This document shows positions 49,854 through 58,604 of a stretch of 64,000 bases of DNA, in pieces. The position numbers were made by a program, and so were the translations under genes. The notes below the pieces were generated by a model, which worked only from the letters and a program-made list of their open reading frames with translations, did not search any database and had not been told where the DNA came from. Within the stretch, counting starts at the first letter, position 1; the number at the start of each line of letters is the position of its first letter. Source of the DNA: Haloechinothrix_A salitolerans (GTDB lineage: Bacteria; Actinomycetota; Actinomycetes; Mycobacteriales; Pseudonocardiaceae); the NCBI RefSeq assembly GCF_039544105.1, contig NZ_BAABLA010000113.1. One strand, written 5' to 3'.

Positions 49854-51074
49854 ATGCGCACGAGATCAGTCCTCACTCGCGCGGGCGCCGTCGTTCTCGG
49901 CGCCTCGTTCGCTGTCTTGTCGACCGCCACACCCGCGTCCGCCGATGACGCGTCGGGAACGGTGCTCGGCCCACGTCATGAGACCGCCGGCTATAAGGTG
50001 AACGTCGAGAACAAGACCAACCTGCACACCGCTCTGTTCGGGTTGAAGCTGGACGGCGGTAACACGCTTCGCATGTATTGCGTCGAAATCGAGGTCGACC
50101 TGCGCCACGGCGAGACGATGGTCGAAACGCCGTGGGACCAATACCCGAATCCGGAGTCCCCTTTCCACGAGAACCGCGGAAAGATCCACTGGGTGCTGCA
50201 GAACGGGTATCCGAACGTAGGCATCGAGGCGCTCGAAGCGGCGGTCGGCGCGGACACGCTGCACGACGGTTTGTCCAAGAAGGAGGCCATCACCGCGACC
50301 CAGGCCGCGGTCTGGCGGTTCAGTGATGACGAGGGCCTGCAGCGTCCTAACGCGACCCAGGCCGACGACGCCACCGATCAGGACGTCCTCGCGCTGTACG
50401 ACTACCTGACCAGCGAGGCCAAGGACATCGATGAGCCAACGCCGACACTGGAGGTGGCACCAGAGACGGCGTCCGGTCAGGCTGGCGAGCGAATTGGGCC
50501 GTTCACGGTCGCGACGACCGGTGACATCTCCGAACTCACGACCGACCTGCCCGATGGCACCACGCTCACCGACGCGGATGGCAATGAACTATCGAAATCG
50601 GACATCACCGATGGTGCCGAGATCTACGTCGACGTCCCCGCGAGCATGTCCGCTGGCAACGGGTCCTTCGAAATCAAGGGGACCGGTCATGTCAACACCG
50701 GGCGGCTGTTCGTTGCCGGGAACTACGAGAAGAAGCCGGCCCAGTCGCTGATCGTGGCCCAGTCCGAGGACGTCACCCTCTCCGCCGGTGCCACCGCCAC
50801 GTGGCAGGCCGCTCCGACGACGACCTCTCCCCCGCAACCGACCACGACCACGACTGCTCCGACGACGACCTCGACCGCTCCCGCACCGTCCACGTCGACG
50901 GTGCCTCCGGCCCCGACGACCACTGATACTCCGCCAGCCCCGGTGAGCAACGACGATGATCTGGCCCTGACCGGTGCCTCGATCACGACACCGCTGCTCA
51001 TCGGCGCCGGGCTCGTCATCGCCGGTGCGGGTGCGTTGATCTTCCAGCGTCGCCGCAAGAACAGCACCAGCTGA
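49854..51074 (+). CDS. Cell-wall-anchored thioester-domain (TQXA) surface protein
   Basis: A 406-residue secreted protein. A signal peptide ends near residue 30 (TPASA-D). The first domain has Cys76 (RMYCVEIEVD) and Gln150 (ATQAAVWRF), the pair that forms an internal Cys-Gln thioester in TQXA adhesins. A beta-sandwich follows (EVAPETASGQAGERIGPFTV). Residues about 320-365 are a Pro/Thr-rich wall-spanning linker of TTTT/PAP repeats. The C-terminus has the sortase signal LALTG at 370-374, a hydrophobic helix and RRRK, the LAXTG type used by class E sortases. Such proteins can bond covalently to host or environmental surfaces. Confidence 0.88.
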   Translation: MRTRSVLTRAGAVVLGASFAVLSTATPASADDASGTVLGPRHETAGYKVNVENKTNLHTALFGLKLDGGNTLRMYCVEIEVDLRHGETMVETPWDQYPNPESPFHENRGKIHWVLQNGYPNVGIEALEAAVGADTLHDGLSKKEAITATQAAVWRFSDDEGLQRPNATQADDATDQDVLALYDYLTSEAKDIDEPTPTLEVAPETASGQAGERIGPFTVATTGDISELTTDLPDGTTLTDADGNELSKSDITDGAEIYVDVPASMSAGNGSFEIKGTGHVNTGRLFVAGNYEKKPAQSLIVAQSEDVTLSAGATATWQAAPTTTSPPQPTTTTTAPTTTSTAPAPSTSTVPPAPTTTDTPPAPVSNDDDLALTGASITTPLLIGAGLVIAGAGALIFQRRRKNSTS

Positions 51075-51098
51075 GTCGACGCCAACGCTCGACAGCGT

Positions 51099-51133
51099 GG
51101 TGGTGGCCGGACCTTTCGGGTCCGGCCACCACC
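51099..51133 (+). terminator. Strong hairpin terminator after the adhesin gene
   Basis: A perfect 15-bp stem, GGTGGTGGCCGGACC (51099-51113) / GGTCCGGCCACCACC (51119-51133), with a TTTCG loop, 24 bases past the stop. Confidence 0.8.
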
Positions 51134-51182
51134 GATTCGTCCGTGCCGCGACCGTTCAGCACCACCGACCACCGCGCGCGAA

Positions 51183-51267
51183 GTTGATCACGTCTACTCG
51201 CGTCGTTGCGCGAAGATGCCTGGTTCGCACGGTTTCGCGAACAACAGCACGAGTAGACGTGATCAAC
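51183..51267. repeat. 85-bp palindromic element with 18-bp perfect arms
   Basis: GTTGATCACGTCTACTCG (51183-51200) is the exact reverse complement of CGAGTAGACGTGATCAAC (51250-51267). An inner pair, GCGCGAA (51209-51215) with TTCGCGA (51234-51240), nearly continues the fold. The size and symmetry fit a REP-like or MITE-like intergenic element or a large transcript hairpin. Confidence 0.7.
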
Positions 51268-51302
51268 GACGTCGTGCGGGCCTCGGGCACCGAGTCCACC
51301 GC

Positions 51303-51581
51303 TTACGCCGCGGCGTCGTCCCGCGCTTCGCTGACTAGCCCAAGCATCGCGCGGGCGGCATCACTGAGAGCCGCGGGAACCCGTTCTCCCGTGCGTCCCG
51401 ATCGCCGCGGGACGACGAGCCGTAGATGAGCAAGCCGACGCGCCGTGCCCTGGTCACAGCACGCCAGACCGTCGATGAACAGGTCGGGTTCGGCACTACA
51501 GGTGATCTCCGCGCGGCCGACACCGACGGCGCGCAGCGTGGCACGCTCGCGGTCGTTCAGCTGCACGGACTCGCTGCTCAT
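51303..51581 (-). CDS. Small hypothetical protein
   Basis: A 92-residue protein with a very good ribosome site (AGGAGGT seven bases before the ATG at 51581). It begins SSESVQLNDRERATLRAVGV and contains CSAEPDLFIDGLACCDQGTA, so three cysteines lie in the centre, then a basic stretch RRLAHLRLVVPRRSGRTGER. No signal peptide or membrane helix. The N-terminal LNDRERATLRAV resembles the start of short DNA-binding actinobacterial proteins, but I recognise no family. Confidence 0.62.
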   Translation of the reverse strand: MSSESVQLNDRERATLRAVGVGRAEITCSAEPDLFIDGLACCDQGTARRLAHLRLVVPRRSGRTGERVPAALSDAARAMLGLVSEARDDAAA

Positions 51582-51763
51582 GGCGGACCTCCTGATTTGC
51601 CTGTCGTCCAGTGAAGCCGACTGTGGCGTGGCTCTCACTAGCCCGACGGGACAAATATCCGCGCGTGCGTTGTCCAGAACGACAAAGCCGCTCGCGAGGG
51701 ACGGCGACCGCACCGAGCTCACCGGAGGCCCATCAAGGCCGACGGCGGACCGCCGCCCGACGG

Positions 51764-53590
51764 TCAGCTCGTGTGATGCACCTCAGGCAGCCCGTACACC
51801 GGTGTCGGAAGGCCCGCGTGACGGGCCTTCAGCTGCAACGCGAGGTACAGCGAGTAGTGCCGCGACTGGTGCAGGTTGCCGCCGTGGAACCACAGTCCCG
51901 CCTGCTGGGTCGGCTTCCACATGTTGCGCTGTTCGCCTTCCCACGGCCCGGGGTCCTTGGTCGTGTCCGAGCCAAGGCCCCACACTTTGCCCACCTTGTC
52001 GGCGACGTCCTGGCTGATCAGGTCTGCGGCCCAGCCGTTCATCGAGCCGTACCCGGTCGCGTAGACGACCAAGTCAGCGGGCAGCTCGGTCCCGTCGTCC
52101 AGCACGACAGCGTCCTCGGTGAGATGGGAAACCTCGCCGTGCGCGAGCTTGACCTCGCCGTCGGCGACCAATTCGGCAGCGCCGACGTCGATGTAGTAGC
52201 CGGACGCGCGACGCAGGTATTTCATGAACAGGCCAGAGCCGTCCTCACCCCAGTCGTGCCAGAACCCGGCCCGCTCAAGTCGTTCATAGAAGTCCCTGTC
52301 CCGTTCCGCCATCCGCTCGTACAGCGGGATCTGAAACTCGTGCATGATCCGGTACGGCAACGACGCGAAGATCAAGTCAGCCTTCTCGGTGGTCACCCCG
52401 GCAGCGACGGCGCGCTCGGAGTACAAGTCGCCGAGCCCGATGTCCATGAGGGTGTCGCTCTTGACGATGTGGGTTGAGCTGCGCTGCACCATCGTGACGT
52501 CGGCATCGTGCTCCCAGAGGGCCCCGCAGATGTCGAAGGCGCTGTTGTTACTGCCGATCACAACGCACCGCTTTCCCGCATACGCGTCCGGCCCGGGGTG
52601 CGCTGAGGAGTGATGCACGTCGCCTCGGAAGACGTCCTCGCCAGGGACGTCAGGCATGTTGGGTTTGCCGGACATGCCGGTGGCTAGCACCAACTGCTTG
52701 GGACGCAGGGTCAGCGGCTGGCCCTCCCGTTCGAGCTGGACTGTCCACTCCCCCGTCTCCTCGGAGTATGACGCCGACCTCACCTCGGTGCTCGACCAGT
52801 ACGTGATCTCCATGACCTTGACGTACGACTCCAGCCAGTCGGCGATTTTGTCCTTAGGTGAGAAGATCGGCCAGTTGTCCGGGAACGGGATGTAGGGCAG
52901 GTGGTCGTACCAGACCGGGTCGTGCAGGCACAGCGACTTGTAGCGGTTCCGCCACTGGTCCCCCGGCCTCGGGTGCTTGTCCACGACCAGGCTGGGCACG
53001 CCAAGCTGTCGAAGCCGGGCACCCAGCGCTATGCCGCCCTGGCCGCCGCCGACGACGAGCACGTACGGCTGGGTGGTCACACCCAACGACTCGGCCTCCT
53101 GCTGCCGCCGCTCGCGCCACGTCACGCGGTCCTTGAAGGCGCCGTGCTGGACACCTTTGGGACGCGTGGGCCCGCGCGGCTCCTCGTGACCTTTCAGTTC
53201 ATACATCGTGGTGAGGAACGTCCACGCTTTGGTTTCGCCCGCCTCTTCGACGAGTCGCACGAGGCCCTTTCCTCGGCCAACGGCGGTCTCGAACCGGAAC
53301 CACGCCGTGACGACGCCGTCGGCCTCCTCCGGAGGCTCGGTGATCGTGAACCCGCTGGGGTCGGTGCGTGCCACCGTCTCGGTGAGCAGATCGGCGACGC
53401 CGTCTGGTTGTTCGACGGTGGTGAGGTTCCAGGAGAAGGCGATCAGGTCGCGCCAGTAGCTGGTGGCCGCGAACATCGCGGCCGCGCGGGAAACGTCGCG
53501 AGCGCGAAGGGCTTCTTCGAAGCCTTCGAACCAGGCCTCCGCGCGTTCCTGGGCGGACAGGGCTGTCGGAGTAATCAGGGTGTCAGTCAT
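51764..53590 (-). CDS. Flavin-containing monooxygenase with N-terminal NTF2-like domain
   Basis: A 608-residue protein. Residues about 10-135 form an NTF2/SnoaL-like domain (AWFEGFEEALRARDVSRAAA, FSWNLTTVEQPDGVADLL). Residues about 175-600 are an FAD/NAD(P) monooxygenase: VLVVGGGQGGIALGARLRQL (FAD), DKHPRPGDQWRNRYKSLCLH, and the NADPH site CVVIGSNNSAFDICGALW; VVYATGYGS is the family's ATG motif. Baeyer-Villiger or heteroatom oxidation is likely. It is divergent from a GAF-domain regulator (53711) that probably controls it. It lies 6 kb outside the CoM island and is not of the alkene monooxygenase type. Confidence 0.87.
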   Translation of the reverse strand: MTDTLITPTALSAQERAEAWFEGFEEALRARDVSRAAAMFAATSYWRDLIAFSWNLTTVEQPDGVADLLTETVARTDPSGFTITEPPEEADGVVTAWFRFETAVGRGKGLVRLVEEAGETKAWTFLTTMYELKGHEEPRGPTRPKGVQHGAFKDRVTWRERRQQEAESLGVTTQPYVLVVGGGQGGIALGARLRQLGVPSLVVDKHPRPGDQWRNRYKSLCLHDPVWYDHLPYIPFPDNWPIFSPKDKIADWLESYVKVMEITYWSSTEVRSASYSEETGEWTVQLEREGQPLTLRPKQLVLATGMSGKPNMPDVPGEDVFRGDVHHSSAHPGPDAYAGKRCVVIGSNNSAFDICGALWEHDADVTMVQRSSTHIVKSDTLMDIGLGDLYSERAVAAGVTTEKADLIFASLPYRIMHEFQIPLYERMAERDRDFYERLERAGFWHDWGEDGSGLFMKYLRRASGYYIDVGAAELVADGEVKLAHGEVSHLTEDAVVLDDGTELPADLVVYATGYGSMNGWAADLISQDVADKVGKVWGLGSDTTKDPGPWEGEQRNMWKPTQQAGLWFHGGNLHQSRHYSLYLALQLKARHAGLPTPVYGLPEVHHTS

Positions 53591-53710
53591 GTGTTTCAGG
53601 ACACACCCGCGCGCGAGCGAGCCGAAGCGTTGCGGCGTGTTGCATCGCGATGGCCGTGGCGCCCCTCACACGCTCCCGCTTATCCTGAGGGGAACGTTCG
53701 CGGAGGCGAG

Positions 53711-54916
53711 ATGACGACGGCGGTTTTCGGTGCGGTCGCACCTGGCACGGATCTGTCGACCCATGCGCGCGAGCTGCAACGGATCCACGACGCGGTGCTC
53801 GGTGGTGCCCGCCCACCGACGCGGCCACGTGCGCTGGTAGCCCGGTCCTGGTCGCGGATGATGGCGATGGGCCTTGACCCCGACCGCAATGCCCGCGAGC
53901 ACCTGCCCGCGGCCGAGATCGAGCGACTGCGCCACGAGTCACCGTTGAGCCAGGTGATCGACGAGCTGCGCACCGTGCTCACCAGCGTGGCCGACGCCTC
54001 CCAGTTCCTCATGGTCGTCTGTGACGCAGAAGGCATCGTGCTGTGGCGGGAGGGCTCCGCTCGGGTACGCATCGTCGCCGACCAGCTCGGTTTCGTCGAG
54101 GGCGCTCGGTGGACCGAGCAGGTGGTCGGCACCAACGCGATCGGCACCGCGCTCACCGAGCACGCCCCGGTCGAACTGTTCTCCGCTGAGCACTTCGAGC
54201 ACACGCAGCATCCGTGGTACTGCACCGCGGCACCGGTCCACGATCCCCGCAGCGGGGACCTGCTCGGCGTCGTCGACGTGAGTGGACCAGCCCTGACGCT
54301 GCATCCCGCGATCGGTTCATTGGTACGAAGCGCGGTCCGGCTGGCGGAGGCGAGGCTGTGGCGACTGCACCAAGATCAGCTCGACCGGCTGCGTCGGGAG
54401 ACCGAACCACTGCTGGGCACGCGGCCGGGGCCGCTGCTCGTGGTCGACGACCATGGCTGGGTCGCCCACCACTCCGGCATCGCCGCCAAGGACCGGATCG
54501 AAGTCCCGCGTGCGAATCGTGCCCTCGCCGTGCCGGGGATGGGCCTCTGCCTGCCGGAACGCATCACCGACGGATGGCTGATACGTCCGCGCGACCAGCA
54601 GGGGGCGATCACCGCCCGGCTTGACCTCACCGGCGAACCCGTGCTGGAAGTTCGCTCCGACGAAGCAGGCTGGCGGACGTCGCTTACCCCGAGACACGCG
54701 CAGCTCCTGCGCGCGCTGAGCGAGGCAGGCTCCGATGGGCTGTCGGCAGGGTGGCTGAGTACCCTGCTCTACGGCGACGCCGAGCACGCGGTGACCGTCC
54801 GTGCCGAAGTCTCTCGGTTGCGACGTGTCGTCGGTGCCCTGATCACGCCGAATCCGTACCGGCTGGCCGACGGGGTCACCCTCACGGTCAGCGAGCCCGA
54901 CTCGCCCCAGCCGTGA
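53711..54916 (+). CDS. GAF-domain transcriptional regulator (AcoR-like N-terminus)
   Basis: A 401-residue protein beginning like sigma-54-type AcoR regulators: RPRALVARSWSRMMAMGLDP, then a GAF region with LGFVEGARWTEQVVGTNAIG and PVHDPRSGDLLGVVDVSGPA. It lacks the AAA+ domain; instead the C-terminus (about 320-395) is a winged-helix-like DNA-binding part with TPRHAQLLRALSEAGSDGLS and VTVRAEVSRLRRVVG. The start at 53711 follows GGAGG; upstream in-frame sequence runs through the divergent monooxygenase. It likely senses the monooxygenase substrate. Confidence 0.82.
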   Translation: MTTAVFGAVAPGTDLSTHARELQRIHDAVLGGARPPTRPRALVARSWSRMMAMGLDPDRNAREHLPAAEIERLRHESPLSQVIDELRTVLTSVADASQFLMVVCDAEGIVLWREGSARVRIVADQLGFVEGARWTEQVVGTNAIGTALTEHAPVELFSAEHFEHTQHPWYCTAAPVHDPRSGDLLGVVDVSGPALTLHPAIGSLVRSAVRLAEARLWRLHQDQLDRLRRETEPLLGTRPGPLLVVDDHGWVAHHSGIAAKDRIEVPRANRALAVPGMGLCLPERITDGWLIRPRDQQGAITARLDLTGEPVLEVRSDEAGWRTSLTPRHAQLLRALSEAGSDGLSAGWLSTLLYGDAEHAVTVRAEVSRLRRVVGALITPNPYRLADGVTLTVSEPDSPQP

Positions 54917-55041
54917 CCGAGGCGGTCCTCGCCCTCGATCGCGCTCTCCTGCTCGGGTTCGACCTGACCTCGTCGGGCGCTGTACCACGATGGCGCTATC
55001 GTTCCCGGTGACCACGCGAAACCTAGAGACAGAGGTAAGGG

Positions 55042-56307
55042 TTGACCGAGGACACAACCGCTGGCCGCCGCTACCCGACGGTGTATCTGCACATCGGCAC
55101 ACCCAAGTCGGGCACCACGTTCCTGCAGGGAGTGCTCGGACACAATCGGGAACGCCTCGCGGAGCAGGGTGTGCTGTGGCCTGGACGCACGTGGGGCGAC
55201 CAGGTCCATGCGGTGCGCGATCTCGCCAACATCACCCCTACCGACCATCGGCGCGCGGAGACGGCCGGGGCGTGGCAGCGCCTCGTCGACGAGATCCACG
55301 CCTGGGACGGTCACAGCGCCGTCGTGTCAATGGAATGGCTGGTCGACGCCAAACCACGGCACATTCGGCGTGCGATCGACAGCCTCGCTCCCGCCGACGT
55401 CCACGTCATCCTCTCCGGCCGAGATCTCGCGCGCAACATCCCCGCCAGCTGGCAAGAGGACATGCGCAACTGGTTCACCTATACCTGGGAGGACTATCTC
55501 GCCGCCGTGACCGCTCCGGAGTCCGCCACCCTCGAGGTCGCGACACGGTTCTGGCGCCAGCAAGACCTCGGCGCCATTCTGCGCAGGTGGGGCAAGGCCG
55601 TCCCGGCTGAGCGGATGCACGTCCTCACCGTCCCGCCGCCGGGAACGGACCCAAAGCTGCTGTGGCAGCGCTTCGCCGCGGTACTCGGAATTGACCCGAG
55701 TGAGTACGACATCCCACCGAAGGGCCGCAACCTCTCGCTGGGGATGGTGTCGGCCGAACTAATGCGGCGCGTCAACTCCGTCGCACGCGAACGTGGCCTG
55801 CGGTGGAAACCCAGCGAACGGCTGCTCAAACAAGTGCTCGGCAAGCGCGTCCTGACCCGACGCGGCGACCGCGAGCCCTCACTGACGCTGCCAGCCGATC
55901 TTTACCCGTGGGTCATCGAGCAGAGCAAACGCATCGCCGACGACGTCACCCACAGCGGCGTGCACGTCTGGGGCGAACTCACCGAGCTCATCCCGGACCC
56001 GGCCACCGCGCGCGATACCACGACTCCCAGCGCGATCAGCGACCGCGAGCTACTCGAGGCGGCGATTGACGGAATCGTAGGCCTTGTCGCCGCGGTCAAC
56101 CGTATGCAGCGGAACGGGACGCTGAACCCGACAGAGACTGATCCCAGCTCGACGCGACCTTCCGCGCCAACCGGCCGGCTGAAAGACTTTGTGACCGCCG
56201 CGGCGCGGCGACTGCGCCATAGTGACGCGCTGCGTCGCGCCAGGCACACCGCACGCCGCGGTGCGACACTCGCTCGCCGCGGGAGGATGCGGTCACGGTC
56301 GCGGTAA
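55042..56307 (+). CDS. Sulfotransferase-family protein
   Basis: A 421-residue protein starting at TTG behind GAGGTAAGG. The PAPS-binding P-loop is at 17-31 (HIGTPKSGTTFLQGV), and the second signature region includes VHVILSGRDLARNIPASWQE, the conserved Arg/Ser part for the 3'-phosphate. It transfers sulfate from PAPS to a carbohydrate, lipid or small molecule in the cytoplasm. The last 70 residues are basic and low-complexity (RRLRHSDALRRARHTARRGA) and may bind membrane or nucleic acid. CysQ at 47075 could recycle its PAP product. Confidence 0.82.
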   Translation: MTEDTTAGRRYPTVYLHIGTPKSGTTFLQGVLGHNRERLAEQGVLWPGRTWGDQVHAVRDLANITPTDHRRAETAGAWQRLVDEIHAWDGHSAVVSMEWLVDAKPRHIRRAIDSLAPADVHVILSGRDLARNIPASWQEDMRNWFTYTWEDYLAAVTAPESATLEVATRFWRQQDLGAILRRWGKAVPAERMHVLTVPPPGTDPKLLWQRFAAVLGIDPSEYDIPPKGRNLSLGMVSAELMRRVNSVARERGLRWKPSERLLKQVLGKRVLTRRGDREPSLTLPADLYPWVIEQSKRIADDVTHSGVHVWGELTELIPDPATARDTTTPSAISDRELLEAAIDGIVGLVAAVNRMQRNGTLNPTETDPSSTRPSAPTGRLKDFVTAAARRLRHSDALRRARHTARRGATLARRGRMRSRSR

Positions 56308-56371
56308 GCCGCTCACGGTCCGCGAGGTGGCACTCGATCGAGAACAGCCGACGTGTCCTACGATTTCGCAG

Positions 56372-57031
56372 GTGACCTACTACGATGATCTTGACCCGTT
56401 CGAGCACATGGACACCTCCACCTTGCCACCGCGCCAACAGCGCATCCTGCTCGCTATCCGGGACTGGGTCGTGCGCTACGGGTACTCGCCGAGCACGCGC
56501 CAGATCGGCGACGTCGTCGGCCTTCGGTCATCGTCGTCGGTGTCGAAACACCTGGCGAGCCTTGAGGAGAAGGGGTTCCTGCGGCGCAGCGCCACGATGT
56601 CCCGGCCGATTGACGTACGTGACTTCCTGCGCGACCCCTCACCACGCGAATCCAGCGACTCGGTCAGCGTCCCCGTTGTCGGCGATATCGCCGCGGGCGC
56701 TCCCATCACGGCCGAGGAGCACGCCGACGACATGCTGACGCTGCCCCGTGGCCTCACCGGCCGAGGCACGGTGTTTGGGCTACGGGTACGCGGCGATTCG
56801 ATGATCGACGCCGCGATTTGCGATGGCGACATCGTCGTGGTTCGGCAGCAGACCGAGGCGCACTCCGGACAGATCGTCGCCGCGATGCTCGACGACGAGG
56901 CCACCGTCAAGGTGTATCGCCGCCGCAACGGGCACGTCTATCTGGAGCCGAGGAACCCCGACTACGACGTCATCGACGGTGACGAGGCCGTCGTGATTGG
57001 CATCGTCGTCTCGGTACTCCGCAACATCTAG
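56372..57031 (+). CDS. lexA: LexA SOS repressor
   Basis: A 219-residue LexA. The winged helix at about 20-85 contains RQQRILLAIRDWVVRYGYSP and LRSSSSVSKHLASLEEKGFL. The S24 latent protease has the cleavage site Ala108-Gly109 in DIAAGAP, catalytic Ser143 in RGDSMI and Lys180 in TVKVYRR, all intact. It represses DNA-damage genes and self-cleaves on activated RecA. The start is uncertain: GTG at 56372 (used here) or ATG at 56408; upstream in-frame sequence to 56222 is probably not translated. I see no clear actinobacterial SOS box (CGAACN4GTTCG type) just upstream. Confidence 0.88.
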   Translation: MTYYDDLDPFEHMDTSTLPPRQQRILLAIRDWVVRYGYSPSTRQIGDVVGLRSSSSVSKHLASLEEKGFLRRSATMSRPIDVRDFLRDPSPRESSDSVSVPVVGDIAAGAPITAEEHADDMLTLPRGLTGRGTVFGLRVRGDSMIDAAICDGDIVVVRQQTEAHSGQIVAAMLDDEATVKVYRRRNGHVYLEPRNPDYDVIDGDEAVVIGIVVSVLRNI

Positions 57032-57078
57032 GTATTGGGCTTCCTGACGCCCTGCCTACCTCTCGCGACGCCGCTTCG

Positions 57079-57345
57079 TCAGTCTCTCGTTCGGACCCCG
57101 AAGATCAACCGATACACGACGAGCAGAATCAGCGCGCCAAGTATCGCCAGTCCCCAGGTGCGGGCATCGAAGAACGTGCCGAGATCGACGTCGAAGAGCG
57201 TCCGTCCGACCCAACCGCCAAGGAACGCGCCCGCCACGCCAATCAGCATGGTGATGATGCACCCGCCTGGATCCTTGCCTGGCATCAACAGCTTGGCGAT
57301 CGCGCCGGCGACGAGCCCGAGAACGATCCAACCGAGTATCCCCAT
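57079..57345 (-). CDS. GlsB/YeaQ/YmgE-family membrane protein
   Basis: An 88-residue protein with three hydrophobic helices and the glycine-rich pattern of transglycosylase-associated proteins: GWIVLGLVAGAIAKLLMPGK, DPGGCIITMLIGVAGAFLGG and LAILGALILLVVYRLIFGVR. GGAGGT precedes the ATG. These are small stress-linked inner-membrane proteins of unknown biochemical role. It converges with lexA across 47 bases. Confidence 0.85.
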   Translation of the reverse strand: MGILGWIVLGLVAGAIAKLLMPGKDPGGCIITMLIGVAGAFLGGWVGRTLFDVDLGTFFDARTWGLAILGALILLVVYRLIFGVRTRD

Positions 57346-57422
57346 CTGAACCTCCAGTAGTGCGCGGTGGCGGCACCGGACATCGCTACGACGCCGCCAC
57401 CGCGCTGCCCACGGTGTCTCCG

Positions 57423-58109
57423 CTAAGCAGCGAGGAGATCGATCACCTTGGCGATGTCGTCGTTGACCTTGGTGAAACCGCCCTCCACCTTGCTCTCCAT
57501 GCGGTCGAAGCGCTCTTCGAGGCCATCCATGTGTCCCTCGAGGGTGCCCATGCGGTTTTCGAGGGCACCCATGTGCTGGTCCAGGCCGTCCATGCGCCCG
57601 TCGAGACCGTCCATACGCCCTTCCAGGGCACCCATGTGCTGGTCCAGGACACCCATGTGCTGATCCAGACCGTCCATGCGCCCGTCGAGACCGTCCATAC
57701 GCCCTTCCAGGGCACCCATGTGCTGATCCAGGCCATCTATGCGCCCGTCGAGACCGTCCATGCGCCCGTCGAGGCCATCTATGCGCCCGTCGAGACCGTC
57801 CATGCGCCCGTCGAGGCCATCTATGCGCCCTTCCAGGGCGCCCATGTGCTGATCCAGACCGTCCATGCGGTTCTCAAGACAATCCATGCGGTTGTCCAGG
57901 CGGCCGAGGCACTCGCCGTGTTCGATCTGGGTCTCGCGGAGCGCGTTAAGCAGTTTCGTCTGAGCTCGGAGCTGATCCTGCATCGTGGACACATCCCAGT
58001 CGGCGCCCCCGGCGAGGACACGGGCTGCCGCCGCGTCCGCTGTGACGGCGCGCATCTTCTTCTCGAGCGCCGTCACTCGGGATTCGAGGTCGTTGGATTC
58101 TGCGGGCAT
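57423..58109 (-). CDS. Heptad-repeat coiled-coil protein
   Basis: A 228-residue protein whose centre (about 70-195) is built of heptads of the form RMDGLDG, RIDGLDG and QHMGALE, repeated some 17 times. At DNA level these are near-identical 21-bp blocks and larger duplicates of them, so copy number is probably unstable. The N-terminus (SRVTALEKKMRAVTADAAAA) and the C-terminus (EERFDRMESKVEGGFTKVND) are ordinary coiled coil. No signal peptide or membrane helix. It should form a long parallel rod with regular glycines. Similar proteins are described only as hypothetical. AGGA precedes the ATG. Confidence 0.78.
   Translation of the reverse strand: MPAESNDLESRVTALEKKMRAVTADAAAARVLAGGADWDVSTMQDQLRAQTKLLNALRETQIEHGECLGRLDNRMDCLENRMDGLDQHMGALEGRIDGLDGRMDGLDGRIDGLDGRMDGLDGRIDGLDQHMGALEGRMDGLDGRMDGLDQHMGVLDQHMGALEGRMDGLDGRMDGLDQHMGALENRMGTLEGHMDGLEERFDRMESKVEGGFTKVNDDIAKVIDLLAA
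57500..57900 (-). repeat. 21-bp-based tandem repeats within the coiled-coil gene
   Basis: Blocks encoding GLDGRMD, GLDGRID and GLDQHMGALEGRMD recur many times with few base differences, some as perfect 42-bp copies (for example around 57736-57826). The boundaries given are approximate. Confidence 0.8.
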
Positions 58110-58604
58110 AGCTATCCTAACTGTCGTGCCGCCTCGTGCGGCAATGAACGGGATCTGCAGCGCCCGCAGCGGAGCAGGGTCCGGCGAACGCCGAAATGAC
58201 TCCTGCGAAGCTCGCCTACGCGAACCTCCACTACGAAAAGGACGACCGACGGATCGGCCGTACCGAGGACACTACTCTCTCGAACACCAGTTCGCTAATG
58301 CGGTCGGAGGCCCCTGAGCAGGCAGAACCGCCTACACGGCACGGTGAGGCTGGGTACGTCGGCTTATCCCGGAGCGGAAACCACTCGAACAGGCGACGAC
58401 CCGCGACAGCAACGACTGGGCGCGACACCTTCTTTGTTACGGGCTCGCCGAGCCTTACGCCTGCGTTGCCGATTATCGCCTTCCATTTCCTTCGCCATGT
58501 CCCCGGATTTCCCGGTGGCGCCCGGTCCTAACCGACCGTGCCGCTGCCCGCTCACGAAGCCGGGTCGCAGCCGCGATCTCCCGCGTATCGGTCGTGTCGG
58601 GCGT
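58110..58604. other. Long intergenic region without a recognisable gene
   Basis: These 495 bases contain open frames on both strands but none has a ribosome site, actinomycete-like codon-position bias or a recognisable motif. The AT content is uneven. A -10-like TAGGAT lies just upstream of the coiled-coil gene on the minus strand (near 58116). No tRNA cloverleaf was recognised. It may hold promoters, a small RNA or decayed sequence. Confidence 0.4.

Noticed and set aside
51764..53590. Flavin monooxygenase as the missing alkene monooxygenase
   Set aside because: Single-component FAD monooxygenases of this type oxidise ketones or heteroatoms; alkene epoxidation in CoM pathways uses multi-subunit di-iron enzymes. 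It also lies 6 kb outside the island with its own regulator.
57423..58109. CRISPR array in the repeat-rich stretch
   Set aside because: The repeats are in-frame 21-bp coding units without unique spacers and encode regular heptads; no cas genes are present.
58110..58604. Possible tRNA or short genes in the long gap
   Set aside because: No cloverleaf or TPsiC-like GGTTCGAATCC was found, and the open frames there lack ribosome sites and motifs.
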